Positions 20,784 to 27,812 of a DNA stretch of 30,769 nucleotides are shown here, one piece after another. The first letter of the stretch is position 1. Each line of letters opens with the position of its first letter. Origin of the DNA: an uncultured Mycoplasmatota bacterium (GTDB lineage Bacteria > Bacillota_I > Bacilli_A > RF39 > UBA660); the NCBI GenBank assembly GCA_946528555.1, contig CAMMYS010000001.1, positions 1 through 30,769 of the forward strand, given 5' to 3'. The notes beneath the pieces are model-generated. The model ran no database searches and had not been told where the DNA came from. It worked only from the letters and a program-made list of their open reading frames with translations. The position numbers and the translations under genes are program-made.

Positions 20784-21637
20784 TCTTCTTTAATTCTTTT
20801 TCTTATTTCTTCTAATTTTATTTTATTTGTTTTTTCAATATTCTGCTCAACTGTATCTTTATTTATACAAAGACCGATAACAAATATATATGCAAGTACA
20901 TAAAACCAGAATAACAAGATAACTAAGTTAGCAAGATTTCCATATACAAGGTCAAATCTTGCTATATTATTTATGTAATAAGATAAAATAACTGTTACTA
21001 TTAACCACCCTATTGTTGTAAATAATGAACCTTGATTACAATATTTACTTCTTATTCTTTCATCAGGTGCTATTACATAAATCATTTTAATTATATAAAA
21101 CATTATAAATAATGAAACTGGTAATTGAAGTACTGTATATATTGCCCTAACAGAATCCTCATTTTGACTAAATATAGGTATATATTTAATCAATAAGTTA
21201 GCTATAGTTCTACCAAATAAAGGAACTACTAAAATAAATGCAAATAATACAATTATTATAATCATAAGAATTAATGATTTAGTATATCTTCTAATAATAT
21301 TTGAATTTTCCATATTATAAATTGTATTACTAGCAATAATAATAGCATTACATCCATTAGCTGCTACTATAATACCAACAACAATTGTAATTAATGAACT
21401 TGGCGTTAATGATGCTGTTAATATTGGTTCTAATAATTCAGCCAAATTACTTGGAGCATAATTATTTATAAAATTTTCTACTAATGTATAAGGTATTTTA
21501 AATGAAGATAAAAAGTAAATAACAAGCGATAATATAGGAATTATAGCAAGAGTAAAAGAGTATGCCAAATCTGCTGGCAATACTCTAAGTTCTTGTGTAA
21601 ACATATAATTATATATACGCTTGATTTTTCTTTTCAT
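20774..21637 (-). CDS. YihY/BrkB family membrane protein
   Basis: 287 aa with about six membrane spans. The family signature is visible near the start (LPADLAYSFTLAIIPILSLVIYFL) and in the middle (GCNAIIIASNTIYN, PLFGRTIANLL). The C-terminal tail is charged (KTNKIKLEEIRKRIKEDKK). Despite the old name ribonuclease BN, this family is regarded as a membrane transporter or exporter. The ATG at 21637 lies one base after the stop of the GGDEF gene, so it is the last gene of a tightly coupled three-gene operon and may be linked to the signal sensed by that protein. No individual function can be assigned. Confidence 0.85.
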   Translation of the reverse strand: MKRKIKRIYNYMFTQELRVLPADLAYSFTLAIIPILSLVIYFLSSFKIPYTLVENFINNYAPSNLAELLEPILTASLTPSSLITIVVGIIVAANGCNAIIIASNTIYNMENSNIIRRYTKSLILMIIIIVLFAFILVVPLFGRTIANLLIKYIPIFSQNEDSVRAIYTVLQLPVSLFIMFYIIKMIYVIAPDERIRSKYCNQGSLFTTIGWLIVTVILSYYINNIARFDLVYGNLANLVILLFWFYVLAYIFVIGLCINKDTVEQNIEKTNKIKLEEIRKRIKEDKK

Positions 21638-21638
21638 T

Positions 21639-23654
21639 TTATTTACCTTTTGATTTACGAATCATTGCAAGAGAATCATTAATAGCATCCTCTATAGTTG
21701 TTTGTTCACTAAGAATCATAGCATAACCTATAGAAACTCCATAATCTTTATTAGGAAGTTCATCAGATAATTCTCTATTTAATTTATGAATATATGTTCC
21801 TATCTTCTTTTCATCATATCCTACTAGATATACCATAAACTCATCACCATCTGTTCTCATAATTTCAGAATTATCTCTTTGAGTTTTAATAAGTACACTA
21901 GCAACAGCTTTAATTTGATTATCCCCTGCTTCATGTCCATCTCTATCATTTAAAGCTTTTAATCTATTTATATCAATTACTATAATAGTTTGTGGATAAA
22001 CTTTAGCAGAATTCCAAAATTCCATATTATCATTTAAGAAATTTCTATTCTTTAAATTAGTCATTGCATCAAAATAATATAATCTATTTTCTCTATTATT
22101 TTTCTTAACTGAACTAACTTTCTTAAGAATTCCATATATTATAAATGCAACTACTAAAGCACCAATAACTATATAAACTAAATTAGTAATAATGAAATTA
22201 AATACTCTATTATTCTTTAAAGTTTCAATTACACCATTAACACTTTCATTCTTAATTTCACTTGTACTTAATGTACTTAAATAGAAATCAAATAAGTTAT
22301 TAAATGCTTCATTACTCTTATTTAATAAGAATGAATTATTTAATTTAATACTATCTATATATCTAATAGTATAATCTTTTAAACTTGAATCACTATAATA
22401 ATCATATACTTCTTTTTCAATAATAATTATTGAATCTTTATTTATGTTTTTAAGTAATGACTTAATACTTGCATAATCATTTATTTCAAATAAACTCTTA
22501 CTTGCCATATTATACTTTAAATTAGTATTTGTAAGCATATCAACAGTAGTATGTTTTAATGAATATAATGAATTAACTGCTATATTATTATCTCTATGTG
22601 CTAATACTAAATATTCTGTATTGCCAAGTGTTCTAGTACTTTCATAATTATCACTACTTAAAGAATAATAATTAAATATAATATCTACTTTATTATCAGA
22701 TAATGCTTGTGATAATTCTTTAGTATCTTTATATTCTAAATATTTATAAGTAACACCAGTCATATCAGCAAATTTAGATAAATATGTATTTGTAAGACCA
22801 GTAAATTTATTACTAATCATTCCTTCAAATGGAATATTATTAATATAACCAACTATAAAATCTTCATTTGTAATTGATTCTTTTTCAATTTCTGTATAAT
22901 TTTTAGCTTCATAATATATATCTAAGAAATAAGAATTAATCTTACTATTAATTTGCTTTTCATATCTATAATAGAATTTAGTAAATATATTCTTTAAATT
23001 ATTATTTGCTTCATCAAAGCATAAACAATAATATGAATATAATCCATCTAAATGATAAATTATTTCAATATCATTAGTAATTATTTCATTAATATATTTA
23101 TATAATGGAACTATCATATAATTAATAGTTTTACCATCTTTAGCTGCTTTTAATGCAGTAAAGTCATCAAATTCTTTAATAGAAATATTTTCATGTTCAG
23201 TTAAATAATATTTAATTGTTTCTGAATCAGATTTTATTACACCAACATTTTTATAATTAAGATCATCTAATTTATTAATTTCATCTTTATCACCTAATAT
23301 AACAAAATGATCTTTAAATATTAATACATCATCTTGATTAATAACATTTTTATTAACAAGTTTTACTGAAGGTGAATCAGTAGTAACAACATTTAAATTT
23401 AATCCAGTATTATCTTTTAATGCATTAATATAATCATAATAAACTCCTACTCCATTATATGCAAATACTGGTAAAGAGTTTTGTACATAAACATCTATTG
23501 TATTTTTAGAATTATCATTAATCCATTTTTTCTCACCATATGAGAAATTATTAACTGTATTAGTTACATAATATAAGGTTCCAAAAAAACCTATAATAAG
23601 AATCAATATAATAGCAAATGCTATTATAGTATTCCTCTTAGTTCTCTTTTTCAT
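21639..23654 (-). CDS. Extracellular-sensor GGDEF protein (diguanylate cyclase-like)
   Basis: 671 aa. A TM near the N-terminus (about 9-30) is followed by ~450 extracellular residues in two halves, each resembling a type-3 periplasmic solute-binding domain. A second TM (about 487-510) leads to a GGDEF domain: FDAMTNLKNRNFLND, VIDINRLKALNDRDGHEAGD (metal-binding Asp) and RTDGDEF (602-606), where the first Gly of GGDEF is Asp. No RxxD inhibitory site is seen. It may make c-di-GMP in response to an amino acid or peptide; the altered motif leaves activity open. One base separates it from each neighbour, so the three-gene unit is co-translated. No EAL or PilZ partner lies in the window. Confidence 0.85.
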   Translation of the reverse strand: MKKRTKRNTIIAFAIILILIIGFFGTLYYVTNTVNNFSYGEKKWINDNSKNTIDVYVQNSLPVFAYNGVGVYYDYINALKDNTGLNLNVVTTDSPSVKLVNKNVINQDDVLIFKDHFVILGDKDEINKLDDLNYKNVGVIKSDSETIKYYLTEHENISIKEFDDFTALKAAKDGKTINYMIVPLYKYINEIITNDIEIIYHLDGLYSYYCLCFDEANNNLKNIFTKFYYRYEKQINSKINSYFLDIYYEAKNYTEIEKESITNEDFIVGYINNIPFEGMISNKFTGLTNTYLSKFADMTGVTYKYLEYKDTKELSQALSDNKVDIIFNYYSLSSDNYESTRTLGNTEYLVLAHRDNNIAVNSLYSLKHTTVDMLTNTNLKYNMASKSLFEINDYASIKSLLKNINKDSIIIIEKEVYDYYSDSSLKDYTIRYIDSIKLNNSFLLNKSNEAFNNLFDFYLSTLSTSEIKNESVNGVIETLKNNRVFNFIITNLVYIVIGALVVAFIIYGILKKVSSVKKNNRENRLYYFDAMTNLKNRNFLNDNMEFWNSAKVYPQTIIVIDINRLKALNDRDGHEAGDNQIKAVASVLIKTQRDNSEIMRTDGDEFMVYLVGYDEKKIGTYIHKLNRELSDELPNKDYGVSIGYAMILSEQTTIEDAINDSLAMIRKSKGK

Positions 23655-23655
23655 A

Positions 23656-24297
23656 TTATTTCACCTTACTCCAAACTACTTTTGGACTAGTAGTTTTCTT
23701 AGCACCAAATATTGGGAAGTTTTTATTTTCTTCTTCTCCAGAATATGTAAGAATATATTGAATATCATAGAATGTTAAATTATTCTCTCCTACTACTTCT
23801 AATGCTTTTGTTGCTAAAGTTTCAGCAGTTTCAACTTTAACTGCTTCTTTGAAATCAATATCAATATAAATAATCTTTCCTTGTACATTAGTTATAACTT
23901 TATTTATAGACTTTTCATCTTTATATAAAGCTTCAACATCACTATTGAGTGTACTTGGTAATGGATAATTTTCAATTCCATCTAATCTATCACCATATTT
24001 ATTTGAACTAGCACCAGCATAGAAATATTTATAAAATAAAAATCCTATTCCTGCAAAACTACCTAATAATATAAGAATTAATATAGCTAAAACTATATTT
24101 TCTGATCTATTACTTTTATTTCTTCTTCTCTTTTTCACAATAACCTCTTCTTGTACTTCATCAGATACATCAATAGTATCTTCTTTAACTTCTTCTACTT
24201 CTTTCTCTATTTTTTCTTCTTTAACAGGTTTACTATCTTTTTCTAATATTTTCTTTTTTAATTTACTTTGTTTCTTAACAACTATTTTAGCTGCCAT
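23656..24297 (-). CDS. Single-span membrane protein, unknown function
   Basis: 213 aa. A cytosolic Lys/Glu-rich, probably coiled or disordered N-terminus (1-66, ending in a KKRRRNKSNR stop-transfer) precedes one membrane span (about 68-90, NIVLAILILILLGSFAGIGFLFY). An outside domain of ~120 residues follows (NYPLPSTLNSDVEALYKDE..., FYDIQYILTYSGEE). No known motif is recognised. The start is ATG 24297 with GGAAGG upstream; GTG 24303 overlaps the spacer and is rejected. First gene of the operon with the GGDEF sensor and YihY, driven by two tandem promoters. Probably an assembly partner or accessory sensor (inference). Confidence 0.8.
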   Translation of the reverse strand: MAAKIVVKKQSKLKKKILEKDSKPVKEEKIEKEVEEVKEDTIDVSDEVQEEVIVKKRRRNKSNRSENIVLAILILILLGSFAGIGFLFYKYFYAGASSNKYGDRLDGIENYPLPSTLNSDVEALYKDEKSINKVITNVQGKIIYIDIDFKEAVKVETAETLATKALEVVGENNLTFYDIQYILTYSGEEENKNFPIFGAKKTTSPKVVWSKVK

Positions 24298-24323
24298 AGA
24301 CACACCTTCCTTTGGCTCTAATT

Positions 24324-24352
24324 ATTATACTAATTTAAATAAAATTTTACAA
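24324..24352 (-). promoter_or_regulatory. Proximal promoter of the GGDEF operon
   Basis: Minus strand: TTGTAA (24352-24347), 17 bp, TATAAT (24329-24324), ~27 bases upstream of ATG 24297. Confidence 0.75.
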
Positions 24353-24379
24353 CTAAAAACAACTTCTTATTGTATATCC

Positions 24380-24408
24380 ATTATACTACATTTGGCTTTT
24401 TAGATAAA
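24380..24408 (-). promoter_or_regulatory. Distal promoter of the GGDEF operon
   Basis: Minus strand: TTTATC (24408-24403), 17 bp, TATAAT (24385-24380). A second start 56 bp upstream of the first. The 24303-24446 intergenic region holds these two promoters and no gene. Confidence 0.55.
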
Positions 24409-24446
24409 CCCTTTAAGCGAAAAAGGCCTAAGTTTTCAAGTTTTTG

Positions 24447-24475
24447 TTGACAAAATTAAATAATTGAAGTAATAT
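24447..24475 (+). promoter_or_regulatory. Promoter of tRNA-Gly
   Basis: Perfect TTGACA (24447-24452), 17 bp, TAATAT (24470-24475). The start of transcription is about 7 bases before the mature tRNA. Confidence 0.85.
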
Positions 24476-24489
24476 TATATGTGCAAAAC

Positions 24490-24563
24490 GCAGATGTAGT
24501 TTAATGGTAGAACTTCAGCCTTCCAAGCTGCTAACGTGGGTTCGATTCCCATCATCTGCTCCA
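24490..24563 (+). tRNA. tRNA-Gly (anticodon UCC)
   Basis: 74 nt with encoded CCA. The acceptor GCAGATG (24490-24496) pairs with CATCTGC; discriminator T; CCA at 24561-24563. D-loop AATGGTA. Anticodon loop CTTCCAA gives UCC, within stem TCAGC/GCTGC. T-arm GTGGG-TTCGATT-CCCAT. It has its own promoter and terminator. It marks the left edge of the accessory region to its right. Confidence 0.97.
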
Positions 24564-24573
24564 TTTGAAAATA

Positions 24574-24602
24574 AGTTACGGTACAATGTATCGTAATTTT
24601 TT
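24574..24602 (+). terminator. Terminator of tRNA-Gly
   Basis: AGTTACGGTAC (24574-24584) pairs with GTATCGTAATT (24588-24598, two G-U pairs), loop AAT, then TTTTTT. Similar in position and sequence to the hairpin after the tRNA remnant at 25865-25897. Confidence 0.88.
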
Positions 24603-24615
24603 ATTTGTTTTTTAA

Positions 24616-24660
24616 AGTATACTATTGACTACAATTGTAAAAAATGATATATTGTATACA
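24616..24660 (+). promoter_or_regulatory. Promoter with palindromic operators, Xre/BRO operon
   Basis: TTGACT (24625-24630), 17 bp, TATATT (24648-24653). Three small palindromes surround it: AGTATACT (24616-24623), ACAATTGT (24631-24638, in the spacer) and TGTATACA (24653-24660). The two GTATAC cores are 37 bp apart and flank the promoter, as expected for an autoregulated Xre repressor. Confidence 0.65.
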
Positions 24661-24670
24661 GGTGATAACA

Positions 24671-24940
24671 ATGTTAAAGAAAGAAATATTAGAACAAGAC
24701 AAAGAAACAATGGATTTAGAATATGAATTAATTTGTGATTTTATCAAGCTAAGACATGAATTGGGGCTTACTCAACAGCAAATGGCAGATGAAGCAGGAG
24801 TTATTAGAGAACTTATTGCAATATTAGAAACTAGAAAGAAAACTCCACAAATAACTACCCTTATTAAGTTACTTAAACCATTTGGTTATACAATCGGTAT
24901 TAAAAAAATTGAAAAGGAGGATAATAGTGAATCAAGATAA
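24671..24940 (+). CDS. Xre-family HTH regulator
   Basis: 89 aa. The Cro/C1-type helix-turn-helix is LRHELGLTQQQMADEAGVIRELIAILETRKKTPQITTLIKLLKPFG (about residues 27-72), in the order typical of phage repressors and HigA-like antitoxins. The start is ATG 24671 with AGGTGAT four bases upstream; the in-frame GTG at 24662 overlaps that RBS. The stop at 24940 lies inside the next gene (14-base overlap), so the two are coupled. It probably represses its own palindrome-flanked promoter. Whether it acts as an antitoxin or as a prophage-like switch for its partner is not decided by sequence. Confidence 0.85.
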   Translation: MLKKEILEQDKETMDLEYELICDFIKLRHELGLTQQQMADEAGVIRELIAILETRKKTPQITTLIKLLKPFGYTIGIKKIEKEDNSESR

Positions 24941-25778
24941 GATGCATTTAGTAAACAAATTATTTAATAATGAAACAATTAGAACAGTTTGGGATAATGA
25001 GCAAGAAAAATACTTTATAAGTGTTGTTGATATTGTTAGAATTTTAACTGATAGTGATAATCCACAAGTATATTGGAGAGTCATGAAAAAAAGATTAAAA
25101 GATGAGGGAAATGAAACCGTTACAAATTGTAACGCTTTGAAACTAAAAGCCCAAGATGGTAAATATCGTATGACTGATGTAGTTGATATTGAAGGTATGT
25201 TTAGGATAATAGAATCAATTCCTAGTAAGAATGCTGAGCCTATAAAACAATGGTTAGCTAAACTAGGAAGTGAAAGAATTGACGAAACTTTTGATCCTTC
25301 AATAACAGTTCAAAGAGCTATAGATACTTATAGAGCAAAAGGTTATCCAGAAGAATGGATTATTAAAAGAATAAAAGGTATTCAAGATAGAAAGAAGTTA
25401 ACTGATACTTGGAATGAACATGGAGTTTCAACGGAAAAAGAATATGCAATACTTACAAATGAAATTTATAAAGAATGGTCAGGTTTTACTGCTAAAGAAT
25501 ACAAGAATTATAAGGGATTAAGAAAAGAATCACTAAGAGATAATATGACTGATATCGAAGTTGCATTAGCCGATTTAGGAGAAATAGCTACAAGAGAACT
25601 TACAAAGAAAAAAAATCCAAAAGGATTAGCAGAGAATATAAAAATAGCAAGAAAAGGAGGCAATGTTTCCAAAGTGGCTAGAAATCAACTTGAATCAGAA
25701 TTAAATGAATCAGTTATATCGAAAGATAATTATTTAAATTATGAATATAAAAATATGAAAGAAATAGAGAATAAATAG
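24927..25778 (+). CDS. BRO-N/phage antirepressor-like protein
   Basis: 283 aa from GTG 24927, chosen because AGGAGG (24916-24921) sits six bases before it. Upstream TTG 24882 would precede that RBS. The N-terminal half (about 10-115) has the BRO-N pattern IRTVWDNEQEKYFISVVDIVRILTD...YWRVMKKRL...KYRMTDVVDIEGMFRIIESIPS. The C-terminal half is helical and basic (QRAIDTYRAKGYPEEWIIKRIKGIQDRKKLTD...), the form widely annotated as phage antirepressor or DNA-damage-inducible in gut bacteria. The pair with an Xre gene suggests a small regulatory module or a toxin-antitoxin-like pair. It ends just before a tRNA remnant that bounds the module. Confidence 0.75.
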   Translation: MNQDKMHLVNKLFNNETIRTVWDNEQEKYFISVVDIVRILTDSDNPQVYWRVMKKRLKDEGNETVTNCNALKLKAQDGKYRMTDVVDIEGMFRIIESIPSKNAEPIKQWLAKLGSERIDETFDPSITVQRAIDTYRAKGYPEEWIIKRIKGIQDRKKLTDTWNEHGVSTEKEYAILTNEIYKEWSGFTAKEYKNYKGLRKESLRDNMTDIEVALADLGEIATRELTKKKNPKGLAENIKIARKGGNVSKVARNQLESELNESVISKDNYLNYEYKNMKEIENK

Positions 25779-25817
25779 TAATATTGTTATATTAGGAGAT
25801 TGATTTATCAATCTAAT

Positions 25818-25854
25818 CTTGTAGTAGTTGAAAGAACATTCGGCTACCGCTCCA
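25818..25854 (+). pseudogene. Internally deleted tRNA-Gly remnant
   Basis: The order CTTGTAG, TA, GTT...GAAC (D-arm), ATTCGG (5' anticodon stem), then directly CTACCGC-T-CCA (3' acceptor plus CCA) matches a tRNA-Gly of the type GCGGTAG...CTACCGCTCCA from which anticodon loop to T-arm is missing. GTAG of the 5' end still pairs with CTAC. A good terminator follows, as after a real tRNA gene. Not a functional tRNA. Confidence 0.6.
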
Positions 25855-25864
25855 TATGAAGACA

Positions 25865-25897
25865 ACTTACGGACTAATTAAAGTTCGTAAGTTTTTA
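25865..25897 (+). terminator. Terminator after the tRNA remnant
   Basis: CTTACGGACT (25866-25875) pairs with AGTTCGTAAG (25882-25891, one G-U), 6-base loop, then TTTTT. It resembles the tRNA-Gly terminator at 24574-24602. Confidence 0.85.
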
Positions 25898-25945
25898 TTT
25901 ATATAAAACTATAATGTTCTCTTTCTAGGAAGGAGGACATTTTTT

Positions 25946-26011
25946 ATGCTTGAATTTAAAACAATAGAAGAACTTATTAAAGACTTTAATATGGCTAGGA
26001 AATTGTCTTAA
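25946..26011 (+). pseudogene. Tiny ORF with strong RBS, probable 5' gene fragment
   Basis: ATG 25946 is preceded by GGAAGGAGGA and, further up, by TATAAT (25910-25915), but only 21 codons follow (MLEFKTIEELIKDFNMARKLS) before TAA 26009-26011. The strong initiation signals on a stub suggest the start of a gene whose remainder was lost, in keeping with the decayed surroundings. A genuine small peptide is the alternative. Confidence 0.4.
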
Positions 26012-26037
26012 ATGAATATGTTTTTGTATAAATAATC

Positions 26038-26084
26038 TCAAAAAAAGAGGAAAAAATTATCAAAATAATTTAATCCTCTTTTTC
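26038..26084 (-). terminator. Terminator of the Fic gene
   Basis: Minus strand AAAAAGAGGA pairs with TCCTCTTTTT, enclosing a second inner stem of AAATTAT/ATAATTT, followed by a T-run. It directly follows the stop at 26084. Confidence 0.75.
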
Positions 26085-27082
26085 TATCTTGTGATTCCTT
26101 CACTATCTTCTTTTTCTTTTGAAACGTCAATGATATCATCAATATATGGCTTTCCAGAATCAACATTTATATATTTTTCTGGTTCTACAAAAACATCTAT
26201 CAGGCATTTTAATCTTGCATATTTAACTGCATTGCCCACACTTATAATTTCTCTAAAATTATCAACATTCCAATCTGCTATCATATCAGGATTTTTGTAT
26301 ATAGAAAAATTAAGTCGTCCTGGTATTCCTATTCCTTGTGAAAGTTTATTATTATTTATATTAATCCAATCGCTTAATTGTCCCTTTTTATTTGATACAT
26401 ATAACATTGCTAATCCACTTGGACATAACTGCATACCATATCCGTCATGTAAAATGTTATCTAAATCCTTTAATTCTTTTTCACTTAATTGTGCTAGTAC
26501 AGATTTAGGTATTATACTATCTGTTGATGGGCTAGAATTAGTGTAGCCAACTGTTATCCAATAATAATTTGATAATATATCTTGTGGAATAAAACCTAAC
26601 TGTTTTCCTATTAATCTATCTGGTATTTGATTAACGATAGAAATATCCAGTATTCCTTTTGATTCTTCTAAATTGTTTTTTTGTTCGTTTGTATTATTTG
26701 AATCTTTATGAAAATAATATGAGATATTTTCTTCACTTAAATCTCCACAAATTAAATCGTACATAAATCTTGATGTTCTTCCATTTCCGTCACTAAACAA
26801 ATGTAAATTTAATAATGTGTAATAAACCATTGTTGCTCTTGCTTTTTTATCGTAAACTTTACTTAAACTTTCTGTTAAATATTCTAAAATTTTCATTTTA
26901 ACTTCTCTTGTAGGTGAAACTAAATCCCCAGCTGACATATTTTCTTCAATTACATTTTCGGATTCATCTAAGCCTCTTAAACATTTATTCAATTTTATTA
27001 ACATTTCCAAAATTTCTTCTTTAGACATTTCACCCAAGTCTTTATTGTCTGGATTTATTAAAATAACTATCTTATTTAACAT
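26084..27082 (-). CDS. Fic-domain protein (AMPylase-like)
   Basis: 332 aa. Fic enzymes transfer AMP or other phosphate-containing groups to target proteins. The catalytic motif HLFSDGNGRTSR has H94, D98, G99, N100, G101, R102 and R105; Leu replaces the usual Pro after His. The flanking helices are in the right place (LTESLSKVYDKKARATMVYYTLLNL). The C-terminal ~200 residues are not a domain I recognise. No (S/T)xxxE(G/N) inhibitory helix motif is found in the protein, and no small antitoxin gene lies beside it. The RBS GGAGG precedes ATG 27082. Single gene between a tRNA-like remnant and a terminator, in the accessory segment. Confidence 0.85.
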   Translation of the reverse strand: MLNKIVILINPDNKDLGEMSKEEILEMLIKLNKCLRGLDESENVIEENMSAGDLVSPTREVKMKILEYLTESLSKVYDKKARATMVYYTLLNLHLFSDGNGRTSRFMYDLICGDLSEENISYYFHKDSNNTNEQKNNLEESKGILDISIVNQIPDRLIGKQLGFIPQDILSNYYWITVGYTNSSPSTDSIIPKSVLAQLSEKELKDLDNILHDGYGMQLCPSGLAMLYVSNKKGQLSDWININNNKLSQGIGIPGRLNFSIYKNPDMIADWNVDNFREIISVGNAVKYARLKCLIDVFVEPEKYINVDSGKPYIDDIIDVSKEKEDSEGITR

Positions 27083-27194
27083 TTAAATTACCTCCAAACT
27101 TAAATCATCTTTCAAATTTTCAATCATATTTTACTATATAAATTATACTATATATTTTTAGATTTTCATATATAATGTTTTTAGAAAGAGAGCG

Positions 27195-27227
27195 TTATGG
27201 TTCGTAAGCTGCCTGCTAATCACTCCA
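27195..27227 (+). other. Possible second tRNA-like remnant
   Basis: The stretch ends CACTCCA followed by TATGA, like the remnant at 25818-25854, and contains AAGCTGCCTGCTAA, similar to the anticodon-arm 3' side of the intact tRNA-Gly (AAGCTGCTAACG). No cloverleaf can be drawn. Its context, a repeat copy and then hairpins, supports common origin with the other two sites. Confidence 0.35.
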
Positions 27228-27237
27228 TATGATATCT

Positions 27238-27291
27238 ACTTGAGCAATCAAGTTTGATATATATAAATCAATCCCAGGATTGATTTTTTTT
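27238..27291 (+). terminator. Double hairpin and T-run after the third repeat
   Basis: ACTTGA-GCAA-TCAAGT (27238-27253) is followed by AATCAATC-CCAG-GATTGATT (27266-27285) and a T-run to 27290. The second hairpin is a good plus-strand intrinsic terminator. Confidence 0.75.
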
Positions 27292-27297
27292 ATAGAA

Positions 27298-27325
27298 TTA
27301 AAAAAGAGAATTATTACATTCTCTT
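27298..27325 (-). terminator. Terminator of the cysteine-rich protein pair
   Basis: AAGAGAAT (27325-27318) pairs with ATTCTCTT (27311-27304), loop GTAATA, then TTTTTA on the minus strand. It overlaps the stop. Confidence 0.8.
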
Positions 27326-27812
27326 AATCACATCCAAATTTATTTCCATAAGTTTCACAGATTATATTCATAGCATCATCAATACATCTAATTCCAGCAA
27401 TACCGCCAGAACTACCATCATGTTGTATAGTACAGTAGTCATTTCCATCTCTACATACCGCATTTACCTTATTGTCAAAATGTCCGCCAACTTCCTCGCA
27501 AGCATGTCTCAATTCATTTTCAGCTTCATCATATTCGTCTTCATCTCTAAAAGCAGTTATGCATAGTAATCCATTACCTAGTTTCAAACTACATATATAA
27601 TATTTATCATTTTCCTTTTTTAAAAATACTTTTGCTTTTATAGAACCTTCATATGTTAAATCATTATAATCGGATACCCACTTAAAATGAGATGGTTTTT
27701 TCAAATCATCTGTTGATTCATAACTATAACCTGATGTACTAGAATTATTACATCCAGTTATTACAAAAAAACTAAACATAACTATTATACTTAATAAAAC
27801 ATATTTTTTCAT
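27324..27812 (-). CDS. Cysteine-rich lipoprotein, paralogue of its neighbour
   Basis: 162 aa. The signal peptide is MKKYVLLSIIVMFSFFVITGC, a clear lipobox (ITGC, lipidated Cys21), so it is a membrane-anchored lipoprotein. The outer domain (about 50-162) contains VFLKKENDKYYICSLKL, a helix with HACEEVGGHFDNKVNAVC, then CTIQHDG...IRC and a C-terminal FGCD. Eight cysteines occur in the same order as in the upstream gene's product, so four disulfides are plausible. The start ATG 27812 immediately follows the upstream stop (27813-27815), with only a weak GGTGTGG RBS, so translation is probably coupled. No family recognised. Confidence 0.8.
   Translation of the reverse strand: MKKYVLLSIIVMFSFFVITGCNNSSTSGYSYESTDDLKKPSHFKWVSDYNDLTYEGSIKAKVFLKKENDKYYICSLKLGNGLLCITAFRDEDEYDEAENELRHACEEVGGHFDNKVNAVCRDGNDYCTIQHDGSSGGIAGIRCIDDAMNIICETYGNKFGCD

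Larger units (their letters stand above)
24559..27232 (+). repeat. CTCCATWTGA direct repeats at three tRNA-like 3' ends
   Basis: CTCCATTTGA occurs at 24559-24568 (3' end of tRNA-Gly), and CTCCATATGA at 25850-25859 and 27223-27232. The copies are spaced about 1.29 and 1.37 kb. Each is followed by a hairpin terminator, and one accessory module lies in each interval (Xre-BRO, then Fic). They look like attachment-type repeats from insertions at a tRNA 3' end. Coordinates span all three copies. Confidence 0.55.

Noticed and set aside
26091..26546. Plus-strand frame opposite the Fic gene
   Set aside because: Antisense shadow; no initiation signals.
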